Assembly: GCF_020709055.1 (NCBI RefSeq)
Contig: NZ_JAJFCK010000014.1
Location: 9,911 to 73,910, forward strand
DNA from: Ruminococcus callidus
GTDB lineage: Bacteria > Bacillota > Clostridia > Oscillospirales > Ruminococcaceae
Reading direction: 5' to 3'
Length of the DNA stretch: 64,000 nt
Under the pieces are notes generated by a model. It worked only from the letters and a program-made list of their open reading frames with translations. It made no database searches and was not told where the DNA came from. Made by a program: the position numbers and the translations under genes. Shown here one piece after another: positions 8,514-16,676 of the stretch; position 1 is the first letter of the stretch; each line of letters opens with the position of its first letter.

Positions 8514-9458
8514 TTACCGGCCACGTGCCAGCAGTGTATACACCATGCGGTACAGCGGTGCGCAGCGGTAACACAGCTGCATTTGCAGCTTCCTTTGTCT
8601 GCTGACCTGAGAAAATGCGGTCTTGGGAATATGCTTCATGTGTTCCCGGTAAAACGAATAGATCTCTTTGTCCCAAACGCCGCCCTGTATCATGTTATCG
8701 ATGAAATACAGCGTATACAGCATACAGCCCAAATTCATCGTATCCGATTTGCTCTCGCTCAGGATGTGCCGGATGGGAATCATCATATCATAGGTTTTCT
8801 GCTGAAACTTCCCTGCTGTGATAGAGCCTGCCCGGATACGGTAGTGATACAGACTCGCCGGATTGAAGGAGACTCGCTTGACCTGCCGGAAAATCTGATA
8901 GGTGGTGGGAATGTCTTCAAACAGTCTGCCCTCCGGATACCGGATCTGCTGAAACAGCTCCCGTTTGTAGAGCTTATTCCATGCGTAGCACTTGTAATAT
9001 TCCTCCAGTAGCATCCGGTCTAAAGCTGCTGCCGAGTCATACACAGCGGTAGCGGTGACGGCAGCGGCGTGCTCTTTGATGATCTGCGACTGTTCGTCGC
9101 AAAAATCATAGTTGCAGCAGGCCACATCGGCATCAAAAGCCACAAGATCCTGATAAAGCGTTTCGATCATCCGGCGGTCAATGTAATCATCGCTGTCAAT
9201 GAACGAGAAAAACGCACCGGTCGCAACTTCGATTCCGGCATTTCGTGCGCTGGACAATCCGCCGTTTTCCTTGCTGACAATCCGGATCCGCTCGTCTTTG
9301 TAATTTCTGCACAGACGTTCCGAGCCGTCTGTCGAGCCGTCAATCACAAGAATGATCTCCAGATTTTGATATGTCTGCTGCAAAATGCTGTCGATGCATG
9401 CACAAACATAATCTTCCACATTATAGACCGGAACAATTACGGAAATCTTCGGTAACAT
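8514..9458 (-). CDS. GT2-family glycosyltransferase
   Basis: A 314-residue protein from the ATG at 9458. I chose this start because MLPKISVIVPVYNVEDYV is the usual GT2 beginning and GAGGTG lies just before it; a longer frame reaches 9572 but lacks family similarity. IDGSTDGS, SSARNAGIEVATG and SFIDSDDYID (the metal-binding DxD) form the GT-A core, with RLFEDIPTT downstream in the usual catalytic ED position. It adds a sugar to the lipid-linked repeat unit at the cytosolic face. It starts 9 bases after the polymerase stop. Confidence 0.92.
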   Translation of the reverse strand: MLPKISVIVPVYNVEDYVCACIDSILQQTYQNLEIILVIDGSTDGSERLCRNYKDERIRIVSKENGGLSSARNAGIEVATGAFFSFIDSDDYIDRRMIETLYQDLVAFDADVACCNYDFCDEQSQIIKEHAAAVTATAVYDSAAALDRMLLEEYYKCYAWNKLYKRELFQQIRYPEGRLFEDIPTTYQIFRQVKRVSFNPASLYHYRIRAGSITAGKFQQKTYDMMIPIRHILSESKSDTMNLGCMLYTLYFIDNMIQGGVWDKEIYSFYREHMKHIPKTAFSQVSRQRKLQMQLCYRCAPLYRMVYTLLARGR

Positions 9459-9466
9459 AACACACC

Positions 9467-10567
9467 TCATATGCCAATCAGATATGGAACCACGCTGTCT
9501 GTTCCATAAATCACATAAATCAAAAAGAATGATGCAATGCCGGCAAGCACAATGTACCCATTGGCAAACCATTTGCTGTACTTATCCGAAAAGCACTTCT
9601 CCACCTGTGCCAGCAGGATAATTTCGCTGGGGAAAAAGAAGTACATGATCCGGAATGCATACCACAGATAGCCGGACAGTAAAATTGCCGCATAGATGCA
9701 CACCGTACCGCACAGGTGGATGTAGTTCATCCTGTTCAGTTTCACAAGCTTCGACCAGCAGATCACAAGCAGCGGCAATATGGCAAGCTGGAACAAAAAG
9801 AACTTGAGATTGATGTTTCCAAAACTGAAGGACTGCACGTATTCCCGAAATTTTGAGAGAAATGCGAGATTGATCAGTTTATCAAAGATAAACATCACGA
9901 TAAGGGGCAGCAGGAACAGCAGCATGGGCAGGAATTTTCTGACGTTAGTGTTCTTTCGGAACAAATACAGAACAAGGTACACCATCATGACTGCGGCAGT
10001 GACATGCACAAAGCATGCGACGACATAACAAACCGCCGCCCAGACCGGATGCTTTTTCTCCAGCAGGATGGTCCCGTAAAAGCACACCGTGATGGCAAGC
10101 GACTGCCGCACGATGTTGTAGCTGGGCAGATACAGCCAGACAAAAAACAGCAGGAACGCAATTGCCGCATTCATGTTTTCCCTTTGCTTGACAAAATAAA
10201 AGGAAAAGCTCAGACAGATGATACAGCCGGAAACCAGCAAAAAGAACCGGAAAGACGGAACGATTTTTGCGGAAAGAATGATGAGATATTTGAACAGTCC
10301 CTCATAAAGGTACGGCGTCCAGCCATTTAATCCGTATCCGTTAAAATAGATGTTCTGATAAATGCCGATGGTGTCCGTTCCCACGTGAAGATCACGAATG
10401 ACAAAAAACACGATCAGCGGAATCGCCGTCAGCAGACAGCAGGCAATGTTGTCCCGAATCTGCCGTGGTTTTCCGAGTCCCCGCAAGGTTATCACTCTCA
10501 CGTGATTTTTTAACACAAAACTTGCGATAAGCAGCAAATATGCCATCAATACGATATAAACGATCAT
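9467..10567 (-). CDS. EpsG-like polysaccharide polymerase (Wzy role)
   Basis: A 366-residue protein with about 9-10 membrane segments. DLHVGTDTIGIYQNIYF after the second helix and YNIVRQSLAITVCFYG near residue 150 are hallmarks of the EpsG family, where the Arg in the second motif is highly conserved. Members polymerise lipid-linked repeat units on the outer face of the membrane. AAAGGAGTCGT precedes the ATG. Its presence with the flippase defines a Wzx/Wzy-type pathway. Confidence 0.88.
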   Translation of the reverse strand: MIVYIVLMAYLLLIASFVLKNHVRVITLRGLGKPRQIRDNIACCLLTAIPLIVFFVIRDLHVGTDTIGIYQNIYFNGYGLNGWTPYLYEGLFKYLIILSAKIVPSFRFFLLVSGCIICLSFSFYFVKQRENMNAAIAFLLFFVWLYLPSYNIVRQSLAITVCFYGTILLEKKHPVWAAVCYVVACFVHVTAAVMMVYLVLYLFRKNTNVRKFLPMLLFLLPLIVMFIFDKLINLAFLSKFREYVQSFSFGNINLKFFLFQLAILPLLVICWSKLVKLNRMNYIHLCGTVCIYAAILLSGYLWYAFRIMYFFFPSEIILLAQVEKCFSDKYSKWFANGYIVLAGIASFFLIYVIYGTDSVVPYLIGI

Positions 10568-10576
10568 ACGACTCCT

Positions 10577-12427
10577 TTATCCGTTAAAATGCTTCCGAAG
10601 CAGGCTGTACATTGCCATTGCATGGCTGGTCTTCAGATTTCTCTTGAGGAAAGCGACTTTCCAGCCGGAGTTGACGAAAGCACGGATCCATTTCTTCGGA
10701 GCGGAAACCGGACACTTCTCTGCAAGATAGATTTCCGTTTCATTCATATCGGAAACGCAGATGTCCCCGAAATGGGAGATCACCGCCTGCGGCGGCTGCT
10801 GCAAAACCCGATACATGGGGGAGAAGAACTGCTTACACGGGATTCCGGCACCGTCCGGAAATTCCCCGATGAAGTCATGGATGAAATCAATTGCCCCATC
10901 CTGACACGCCCGGATGATCGGGTAGACTTCTGCAAATTCGTACTGATCGAGAACCGGACAAATCCGTCCGTCCTTTTCCGCATACTGAATGGTGGAGCCG
11001 TGGCTGGCGGAAAACAGGAACTCCAGCAGGGATGTTCCGCTGTTCAGCAGCAGGTTTTCCTCCGGCGAAACTGCACCATAATTGAAAAGGTAGCCGAAAT
11101 TCCTGATCTTGTCCTTGTATTTGTAGTACTCGTCCCTCTGGGCGAGGAAAAATCCCGTCATATCAAATGGTTCGGAGGAGCTGGACAGAATATCCGTCAG
11201 GGCGCTTTGCATCGAGCCGTTCCAGCCCAGATCCACCACCGCAAACTTCTGATTTACGTGCTCCTGCCGGAGATAGGCTTTCAGCAGAACCAATTCCCGC
11301 TTCGCCTGCTGCTGCACTTTCTGGAACATGCTACCGATGATTGCTTGTTTTTCCGCATCCTGCAATTCGCCGAACGTCTTTTGCAGGGTTTCCTCCCGGC
11401 ACCAGGAGCATTCCGAAAAATCAGCAGCTTTCAATCCCAGTTTCTCAATCTGATCGCAGACCTTTACCCGATCCCGAATCGGACGGTATTTCAAAAACGA
11501 CACCACGTCATGAATGGTTGCGATTGCCGGCACGGTCAGACTTCTGCGGGAAACATACAGATAATGCCCCTCGAATGTCTGATCTGCGATACAGTCAAAG
11601 GCACGCTTGATAAACTCCCCTTCCCGTGCAAAGAAGAACACCTTTTGAATGTCGTGCTTTTGCAGGAAGTCCTTGATCCAGGAAACATACCCGTAGATCG
11701 CCGGCCCCAGAACCGTATAGCCAAATGTATGGTAAAAGTCAGAATCCTCCTGCGGCGCTTTTCGTGCAAGAAACGCATCCAGTACAGGCACGCAAAACGA
11801 ATCCAGCTTCTTTTTCGGGGGCACATACCGGAATGCCCGGATAGACTTTGACTTCGGGATCAGATAATCCGACTTCAGGTTGTCCCCGATATGCAGCATC
11901 TGTTCCGGCTTCTTATGACAGGCTTCCAGCACATGGGCAAACAAATCGCCGGCGTGCTTTGTCTTTTTCAGAGTGGAGGACAAAAAGAGCTTCCGGTATC
12001 CGGAGATCCGGCAGTTCTCCAAAATCTTTTCAATGACCGGTTCGCTCAGATACATATCCGAGGTTAAAACCACCGTTTTATTTTCACAGGCATATTGAAA
12101 CAGCGCAGTCATCTCCCCATTCGGATAGCAGACACGGTATTCCATGGCAATTTCCGCCTGCATCAGCTCTGACGCATTGGGGTAGCGCTGTTCCAGATGC
12201 CGGTAGATGTCCTCCAGCCGGATCTCGCCGCTCCGGTCTTCCTCTCTGGCAGCATTTTCTGCCTGTATCCTGTCGGTCTGAAACTGTTCCGCCGGCAATT
12301 CATATTGCTGTGCCACCAGAGTGAAAACATCCGCAGGTGTTTTGCACATTCTGCTGACCAGGGTATCAAAGATATCAAAGCTGACCAGTTCGGATTGGTC
12401 TATCATTTTTTTTACTTTGCTGTTCAT
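10577..12427 (-). CDS. Large HAD-superfamily protein of polysaccharide loci
   Basis: A 616-residue protein. The HAD motif I, LVSFDIFDTLVSR, puts the nucleophile at D18 with D21 in the following turn. VLTSDMYLS (motif II) and LHIGDNLKSDYLIPK (motif IV) complete the phosphatase-like core within about 220 residues. The C-terminal 390 residues (YGYVSWIKDFLQKHDIQKVFFFAREGEF, in part) form a second domain often fused to this HAD type in capsule clusters; its function is not established. I see no signal peptide. The ribosome site is weak (GGTGGTAG), and the start is 50 bases after the acetyltransferase stop. Confidence 0.78.
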   Translation of the reverse strand: MNSKVKKMIDQSELVSFDIFDTLVSRMCKTPADVFTLVAQQYELPAEQFQTDRIQAENAAREEDRSGEIRLEDIYRHLEQRYPNASELMQAEIAMEYRVCYPNGEMTALFQYACENKTVVLTSDMYLSEPVIEKILENCRISGYRKLFLSSTLKKTKHAGDLFAHVLEACHKKPEQMLHIGDNLKSDYLIPKSKSIRAFRYVPPKKKLDSFCVPVLDAFLARKAPQEDSDFYHTFGYTVLGPAIYGYVSWIKDFLQKHDIQKVFFFAREGEFIKRAFDCIADQTFEGHYLYVSRRSLTVPAIATIHDVVSFLKYRPIRDRVKVCDQIEKLGLKAADFSECSWCREETLQKTFGELQDAEKQAIIGSMFQKVQQQAKRELVLLKAYLRQEHVNQKFAVVDLGWNGSMQSALTDILSSSSEPFDMTGFFLAQRDEYYKYKDKIRNFGYLFNYGAVSPEENLLLNSGTSLLEFLFSASHGSTIQYAEKDGRICPVLDQYEFAEVYPIIRACQDGAIDFIHDFIGEFPDGAGIPCKQFFSPMYRVLQQPPQAVISHFGDICVSDMNETEIYLAEKCPVSAPKKWIRAFVNSGWKVAFLKRNLKTSHAMAMYSLLRKHFNG

Positions 12428-12477
12428 GCGATTCTACCACCGCCATCCTTCTAATAAATACAGCGCATCGGATGCGC

Positions 12478-12969
12478 TTAGGAAGTCCGCTCTATGGGAC
12501 TCATTGTATAAGCCGGCTCCATCTTTACGAGCGTATTGGCCGGAATATGCCCGCTGACCACGCAGTTTGCCCCAATGACACAGCCGTCTTCGATCACGGT
12601 GCCCTTTAAAATTATGACATTGCTGCAAATCCAGCAGTTTTTTCCGATGGACACAGCACCCATGGTATACCCCTGGTCGGCAATGTTTTTGGCCTGACGA
12701 AACCGGTGGTTGTGGTCATAGATCCTGACATTTTCCCCGAACAGCGTATTGGCGCCGATCGTCACCTGCTGCATGGCACTGATGGAGCAGTCATGATTGA
12801 AAAAGCAGTGTTCCCCGATTTCCACCTTTGCTTTTGGTTCGATCGCCAGATGAAAGTGGCTTCTCCACGTGACGCCCTTTCCGAACACCACTGCATTCCC
12901 ATAGATCAGCTTGAGCCATACTTTTTTGATGGCAGCAGCAATGTGGAACAAAATCTTGTATATCAGCAT
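12478..12969 (-). CDS. Hexapeptide-repeat (LbH) sugar O-acetyltransferase
   Basis: A 163-residue protein. The imperfect hexapeptide repeats of a left-handed beta-helix run from about residue 45 to 150 (VEIGEHCFFN, VTIGANTLFGENV, VSIGKNCWICSNVIIL, TVIEDGCVIGANCVV). DHNHRF contains the catalytic His of the WbbJ/maltose-acetyltransferase group. It would acetylate a sugar hydroxyl using acetyl-CoA. AAGGGAGAAAAC precedes the ATG. It lies 25 bases after the first glycosyltransferase. Confidence 0.9.
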   Translation of the reverse strand: MLIYKILFHIAAAIKKVWLKLIYGNAVVFGKGVTWRSHFHLAIEPKAKVEIGEHCFFNHDCSISAMQQVTIGANTLFGENVRIYDHNHRFRQAKNIADQGYTMGAVSIGKNCWICSNVIILKGTVIEDGCVIGANCVVSGHIPANTLVKMEPAYTMSPIERTS

Positions 12970-12994
12970 GTTTTCTCCCTTTGTCCTGTGCTTT

Positions 12995-14284
12995 TCAGTC
13001 CTTTTGACAGGCGTTCAGCGCTCTTTGATAGATCTCATCGTATTTTCCGCACATGACATCCAGGCTGTATTCTGACAAAATCTCCCGGTATGCGTGTTCT
13101 ATATAGGCACGGCAGTCTGCATCCATCTGTACGCCCCTGCGAATTGCTGCAACATACTCGTCGAGCGTTTTGCAGACAAATCCGTTCACCTGATTGTGGA
13201 CAACATCACGGTTTCCAATGACATCGCTTACCACCGCCAGTTTTTTCATGTACATTGCTTCCAGCAGACTGATGGGAAGTCCCTCCCACAGCGACGGCAG
13301 CAAAAAGATCCGGCTCTTCATGCAGAGGGCAATGGCCTCTTCCCGCTTCACCCAGCCGGTGACGGTGATATTTTCGGCGGTCAGTTCGCTCCGCAGCTCT
13401 CCGTCGCCGATCCAGACAAACTGCACCTGAGGAAGTGCAGCTGCAATTTTGCAAAACAGTGCCGGATTTTTCTGGTACGTGATTCGTCCCAGTGTGCAGA
13501 CCGTTGCCGGTGCGTCTTCCGGAGCAGCCGGAACTGCGGAAATAATCCGCTGCAATTCCTGCACATCCACGCCATTGTTCACATATTCCGCCCGTTTGGT
13601 CAGTTTCAGCGTCTCACGATGCTCGCCGACCGAACAGCTGATGGTCGTGCTTTTCCGCATGGCACAGATGCCCTCGATCAGTTTGTACATCAGGCACTTT
13701 TTCCGGCTCTGATTTTCCATCAGGAAGCTGTACCCGTGCGGCGTATAAAATACCGGAACTTTTCTCCCCTGAAATGCAAACCTGCCGATTGCTCCTGCTT
13801 TGGAAGAGTGGAGATGAATGATATCGGGATTGATTTCCTTTGCAAGCTTTCTGAGTTCTCTGAATGCCCGGATGTCACTTTTCGGGTCGATCTTTCTCGT
13901 AAAGTTTTTCACCTGAATCAAATGGACACGCCTGTCAAAATAGGATTCATAATCCGCTGGGGTCTGATCTCTCATCCCAAACAAAATGTAGATCTCGTAC
14001 TTTTCCGCCAGCTTTTTGGTCAGACCGACCAGATAGGAAAAAACACCGCCGCCAAATGCTTCCACCACATATAAAATTCTTTTTTTCTCTTGGTTTTCCA
14101 TATGTACCCCATTGTCTGATGATTTCAGCACAAGGCGCCGGAAACGCACGTGTGCTGTCACGGAATCCAGCGCCTGCGCCCTCCCGATTCTGATATGTTC
14201 TCTGAGAAGTTCTCTCAGTATGGATTTTTTGTAAACCTGTATCACCGTGCCGTTCTCATCCCATAAAAACAGCGCATCATTCAT
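12995..14284 (-). CDS. GT4-family glycosyltransferase, first gene of the polysaccharide locus
   Basis: The frame from 14284 gives 429 residues. The catalytic protein clearly begins at MENQEKKRILYVVEAFGGG (ATG at 14101, residue 62). GT4 features follow: IHLHSSKAGAIGRFA, TVCTLGRITYQKNP, and FLLPSLWEGLPISLLEAMYMK, which is the donor-binding E-x7-E motif. The promoter at 14323-14351 would start RNA about 30 bases before 14284, which supports the long form, yet neither start has a strong ribosome site. The first 61 residues match no GT4 domain I know and may be an extension or a remnant. Confidence 0.85.
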   Translation of the reverse strand: MNDALFLWDENGTVIQVYKKSILRELLREHIRIGRAQALDSVTAHVRFRRLVLKSSDNGVHMENQEKKRILYVVEAFGGGVFSYLVGLTKKLAEKYEIYILFGMRDQTPADYESYFDRRVHLIQVKNFTRKIDPKSDIRAFRELRKLAKEINPDIIHLHSSKAGAIGRFAFQGRKVPVFYTPHGYSFLMENQSRKKCLMYKLIEGICAMRKSTTISCSVGEHRETLKLTKRAEYVNNGVDVQELQRIISAVPAAPEDAPATVCTLGRITYQKNPALFCKIAAALPQVQFVWIGDGELRSELTAENITVTGWVKREEAIALCMKSRIFLLPSLWEGLPISLLEAMYMKKLAVVSDVIGNRDVVHNQVNGFVCKTLDEYVAAIRRGVQMDADCRAYIEHAYREILSEYSLDVMCGKYDEIYQRALNACQKD

Positions 14285-14322
14285 TGTTTCCGGATGCGAT
14301 AAAACCGATGATGATACGTAAT

Positions 14323-14351
14323 ATTATAGCACATACGATAATTCGTGTCAA
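14323..14351 (-). promoter_or_regulatory. SigA-type promoter of the upstream polysaccharide unit
   Basis: The minus strand has TTGACA (14351-14346), a 17-base spacer and TATAAT (14328-14323), a perfect consensus. Transcription would begin near 14316. I see no terminator or attenuator hairpin between it and the first gene. Confidence 0.9.
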
Positions 14352-14456
14352 GCTGAACACTGCGGTTCGGGTGGGGGCAATCGTATGGGAAATGTCCGCC
14401 ATTTTCACCCTGCCGTTTCGGAAAAGTCTGCTTTTCACAAAACCGCCCAGACAACG

Positions 14457-14493
14457 AAAAAGGCTGAACTACGAAAAATCGTAATTCAGCCTT
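14457..14493 (-). terminator. Terminator of the tRNA-Pro gene
   Basis: The minus strand forms GAAGGCTGAATTACG, an A/T loop, CGTAGTTCAGCC, then TTTTT. It begins 8 bases after the CCA end of the tRNA. Confidence 0.88.
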
Positions 14494-14500
14494 CTGCAAT

Positions 14501-14577
14501 TGGTCGAGGTGACAAGATTCGAACTTGCGGCCCCTACGTCCCGAACGTAGTGCTCTACCAAACTGAGCCACACCTCG
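14501..14577 (-). tRNA. tRNA-Pro (anticodon CGG)
   Basis: A 77-nt gene on the minus strand. The acceptor stem CGAGGTG pairs with CACCTCG, then discriminator A and an encoded CCA. The D arm is GCTCAGTTTGGTAGAGC. The anticodon stem CTACG/CGTAG closes the loop TTCGGGA, giving CGG, which reads CCG proline codons. The T loop TTCGAAT is present. It is a monocistronic unit with its own promoter and terminator. Confidence 0.97.
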
Positions 14578-14590
14578 ATGTGACTCATTT

Positions 14591-14619
14591 AGTATACCAC
14601 ACTTTTTGCGGTTTGTAAA
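14591..14619 (-). promoter_or_regulatory. Promoter of the tRNA-Pro gene
   Basis: The minus strand has TTTACA (14619-14614), a 17-base spacer and TATACT (14596-14591), about 14 bases before the mature 5' end of the tRNA. Confidence 0.8.
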
Positions 14620-14833
14620 GCGTTTTTTTGTTTTTCGAAAAAAGAAAAGTTTATCCACGCTCCTCAAAAGAATCAAAAGCAACAGAACCGCAAAAATCTT
14701 CAAAATTCGACTTTCCACATTTCTTTCAACAGCTGTTTAAAGTGCCGCCTTTCGGTCAAAGCTTACATCAGCCGCAGAAATCCTGCTGCGCACACAACAC
14801 TCCCCGTGAATTTGTTGCAAAGCTTCGTCATAG
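14620..14833. other. Intergenic stretch with no recognised feature
   Basis: This lies between the divergent promoters of tRNA-Pro and citrate synthase. It is A/T-rich at the left. I see no convincing frame, hairpin or repeat in it. Confidence 0.5.
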
Positions 14834-14862
14834 TTGACAAAATAACTGAAACATGGTATAAT
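14834..14862 (+). promoter_or_regulatory. SigA-type promoter of citrate synthase
   Basis: TTGACA (14834-14839), a 17-base spacer and TATAAT (14857-14862). RNA would start near 14869, giving an unusually long leader of about 180 bases before the likely start codon at 15048. Confidence 0.9.
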
Positions 14863-14966
14863 AAAAAGAAGCACACGCACGAAAGTGCCTTCAAAGGGAA
14901 CGGCAGTGCCGCACAAAGTTCCTGCACTGCGCCATTCAGGCGGGCTCCTGCGGTGCTGCCAGAGGT

Positions 14967-15010
14967 GTTTCGCATCCGGCGAGGGCGGGAATCCGCTGCC
15001 CGTGCGAAAC
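14967..15010 (+). promoter_or_regulatory. Leader hairpin before citrate synthase
   Basis: GTTTCGCA at the left pairs with TGCGAAAC at the right. An inner GGGCGG/CCGCTGCCC stem with a GAAT loop sits inside. It ends 37 bases before the preferred start at 15048. There is no T run, so it is not a simple terminator. It matches no riboswitch class I know; a regulatory role is possible but unproven. Confidence 0.5.
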
Positions 15011-15047
15011 AGAACACAGTATGACACAGAAGGAAAGGATGGATGAG

Positions 15048-16454
15048 ATGCACAAAGCAACTTCATTACACTCGGCAAAGATCAAGCAAATGGTTTCTCA
15101 ATATAAACACGATATGCAGCAAGTCGAACAGCTGACCGCAGAAGCCACCCCGTACTATCAGATCGCACAGGAACTGTACATGCAGTACGAGGTCAAGCGT
15201 GGTCTGCGTGATCTGGACGGCAAGGGAGTTCGTGCCGGACTGACGACCATCAGTCAGGTCAGCTCTACTAAGCAGGAAAACGGCAGAGCCGTACCGGCGG
15301 AGGGCAAGCTCTTCTACCGGGGCATCTCCATCGACCAGCTGGTACAGGGCTTCATCACCCACGACCGGTTCGGCTATGAGGAGATCGCCTACCTGCTTCT
15401 CATGGGTCGTCTGCCCAAAGAGGCGGAGATGCGGGAATTCCACCAGCTTCTGACCCACTACCAGCCGCTGCCCAACCACTTCAACAGCGGTGTCATCATG
15501 AAGATGCCCAGCGACAATATCATGAACACCATGGCGAAATGCGTGCTGGCGCTCCACGCCTATGACCCCCGTCCGGACGACACCAGTCTGCCCAACGTCA
15601 TGCGCCAGTGTCTCCAGCTCATCGCCCAGTTCCCGTCGCTGGCGGTATTCGGCTATCAGGCCTCCATGTACTTCCGCAACGACAAGAGCATGTTCATCCA
15701 GAAGCCCGACCCCAGCCTCTCTGCCGCCGAAAACATCCTCTATATGATGCGGCCGGACGGCAAGTACACCCGTCTGGAAGCACGGCTGCTGGATCTGTGT
15801 CTGGTGCTCCACGCCGAGCACGGCGGCGGCAACAACTCCGCCTTTACGGTGCACGTGGTCACCTCCTCCGGCACGGATACCTATTCCACCATCGCTGCTG
15901 CCCTCGGCTCTCTGAAAGGCCCCAAGCACGGCGGCGCCAACATCAAGGTCATGGAGATGTTCGAGGATCTGAAGCGGCACTGCCCCGACTGGCAGGACGA
16001 GGATGCGCTGCGGGCATATCTGGAAGGGCTGCTGCGTGGCGAGGGCTTCGACCACACCGGTCTGATCTACGGCATGGGGCATGCGGTGTACTCCGTTTCC
16101 GACCCCCGTGCAGTCATCCTGAAATCCTTCGTGGAGCAGCTCTCCAGCGAAAAGGGCTGCCACGACGAGTACCAGCTCTACGCCACCGTGGAGCGTCTTG
16201 CCGGCGAGGTCATCGCCAAGAACCGGAAGATCTACAAGGGCGTATGCGCCAACGTGGACTTCTACAGCGGCTTTGTGTACCGGATGCTGGGGCTGCCGGT
16301 GGATCTGTTCACGCCGATCTTCGCCATCGCCCGCATTGCCGGCTGGTCTGCCCACCGCATGGAGGAGCTTATCAACTGCAGGAAGATCATCCGTCCGGAA
16401 TACCTCTCCGTATCGGAGCGTCAGAACTACGTCCCGCTGGAAGAGCGGTTCTGA
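15048..16454 (+). CDS. Citrate synthase
   Basis: About 468 residues from the ATG at 15048, chosen because AAGGAAAGG lies nine bases upstream; an in-frame ATG at 15021 has no ribosome site. KLFYRGISIDQLV, LHAEHGGGNNSAFT (a catalytic-site His region), SLKGPKHGGANIKV and GMGHAVYSVSDPRA (the second conserved His) are hallmark citrate synthase segments, ending in an R-rich AGWSAHRMEEL. The enzyme condenses acetyl-CoA with oxaloacetate. It is longer at the N-terminus than the common form of about 370-430 residues, with roughly 60 extra residues rich in Gln and Lys. It is monocistronic. Confidence 0.93.
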   Translation: MHKATSLHSAKIKQMVSQYKHDMQQVEQLTAEATPYYQIAQELYMQYEVKRGLRDLDGKGVRAGLTTISQVSSTKQENGRAVPAEGKLFYRGISIDQLVQGFITHDRFGYEEIAYLLLMGRLPKEAEMREFHQLLTHYQPLPNHFNSGVIMKMPSDNIMNTMAKCVLALHAYDPRPDDTSLPNVMRQCLQLIAQFPSLAVFGYQASMYFRNDKSMFIQKPDPSLSAAENILYMMRPDGKYTRLEARLLDLCLVLHAEHGGGNNSAFTVHVVTSSGTDTYSTIAAALGSLKGPKHGGANIKVMEMFEDLKRHCPDWQDEDALRAYLEGLLRGEGFDHTGLIYGMGHAVYSVSDPRAVILKSFVEQLSSEKGCHDEYQLYATVERLAGEVIAKNRKIYKGVCANVDFYSGFVYRMLGLPVDLFTPIFAIARIAGWSAHRMEELINCRKIIRPEYLSVSERQNYVPLEERF

Positions 16455-16480
16455 GCGCCTGTTTCCCATCAAAAATCCGA

Positions 16481-16524
16481 TGGATATTCCTGACATTTGT
16501 CAGGGGTGTCCATTTTTTGTTTTT
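16481..16524 (+). terminator. Terminator of citrate synthase
   Basis: TGGATATTCCTGAC, loop ATTT, GTCAGGGGTGTCCA, then TTTTTTGTTTTT. It lies 27 bases after the stop codon. Confidence 0.9.
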
Positions 16525-16575
16525 GTAGGGACAGGTTGCGCTGTGTCCCTGCAAAGCGCTGTCTTCCCCGCAAAA

Positions 16576-16612
16576 GAAAACCGCCGCATCACATGTTCTG
16601 TGACACGGCGGC
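16576..16612 (-). terminator. Terminator of the dockerin/SH3 gene
   Basis: The minus strand reads GCCGCCGTGTCACA, a short loop, TGTGATGCGGCGG, then TTTTC. It is placed 65 bases after the stop of the gene at 16677-18266. Confidence 0.8.
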
Positions 16613-16676
16613 TTTCCGTCGTTTTATACCAATCTTACATCATTCCGATTGCTCGGAAAACGTCTGAGCCTGTCCG

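Noticed and set aside
1..14316. A prophage or integrative element as the source of the polysaccharide locus
   Set aside because: I see no integrase, attachment repeats or phage genes. The tRNA-Pro gene nearby is intact, with its own promoter and terminator, and no duplicated tRNA end was found.
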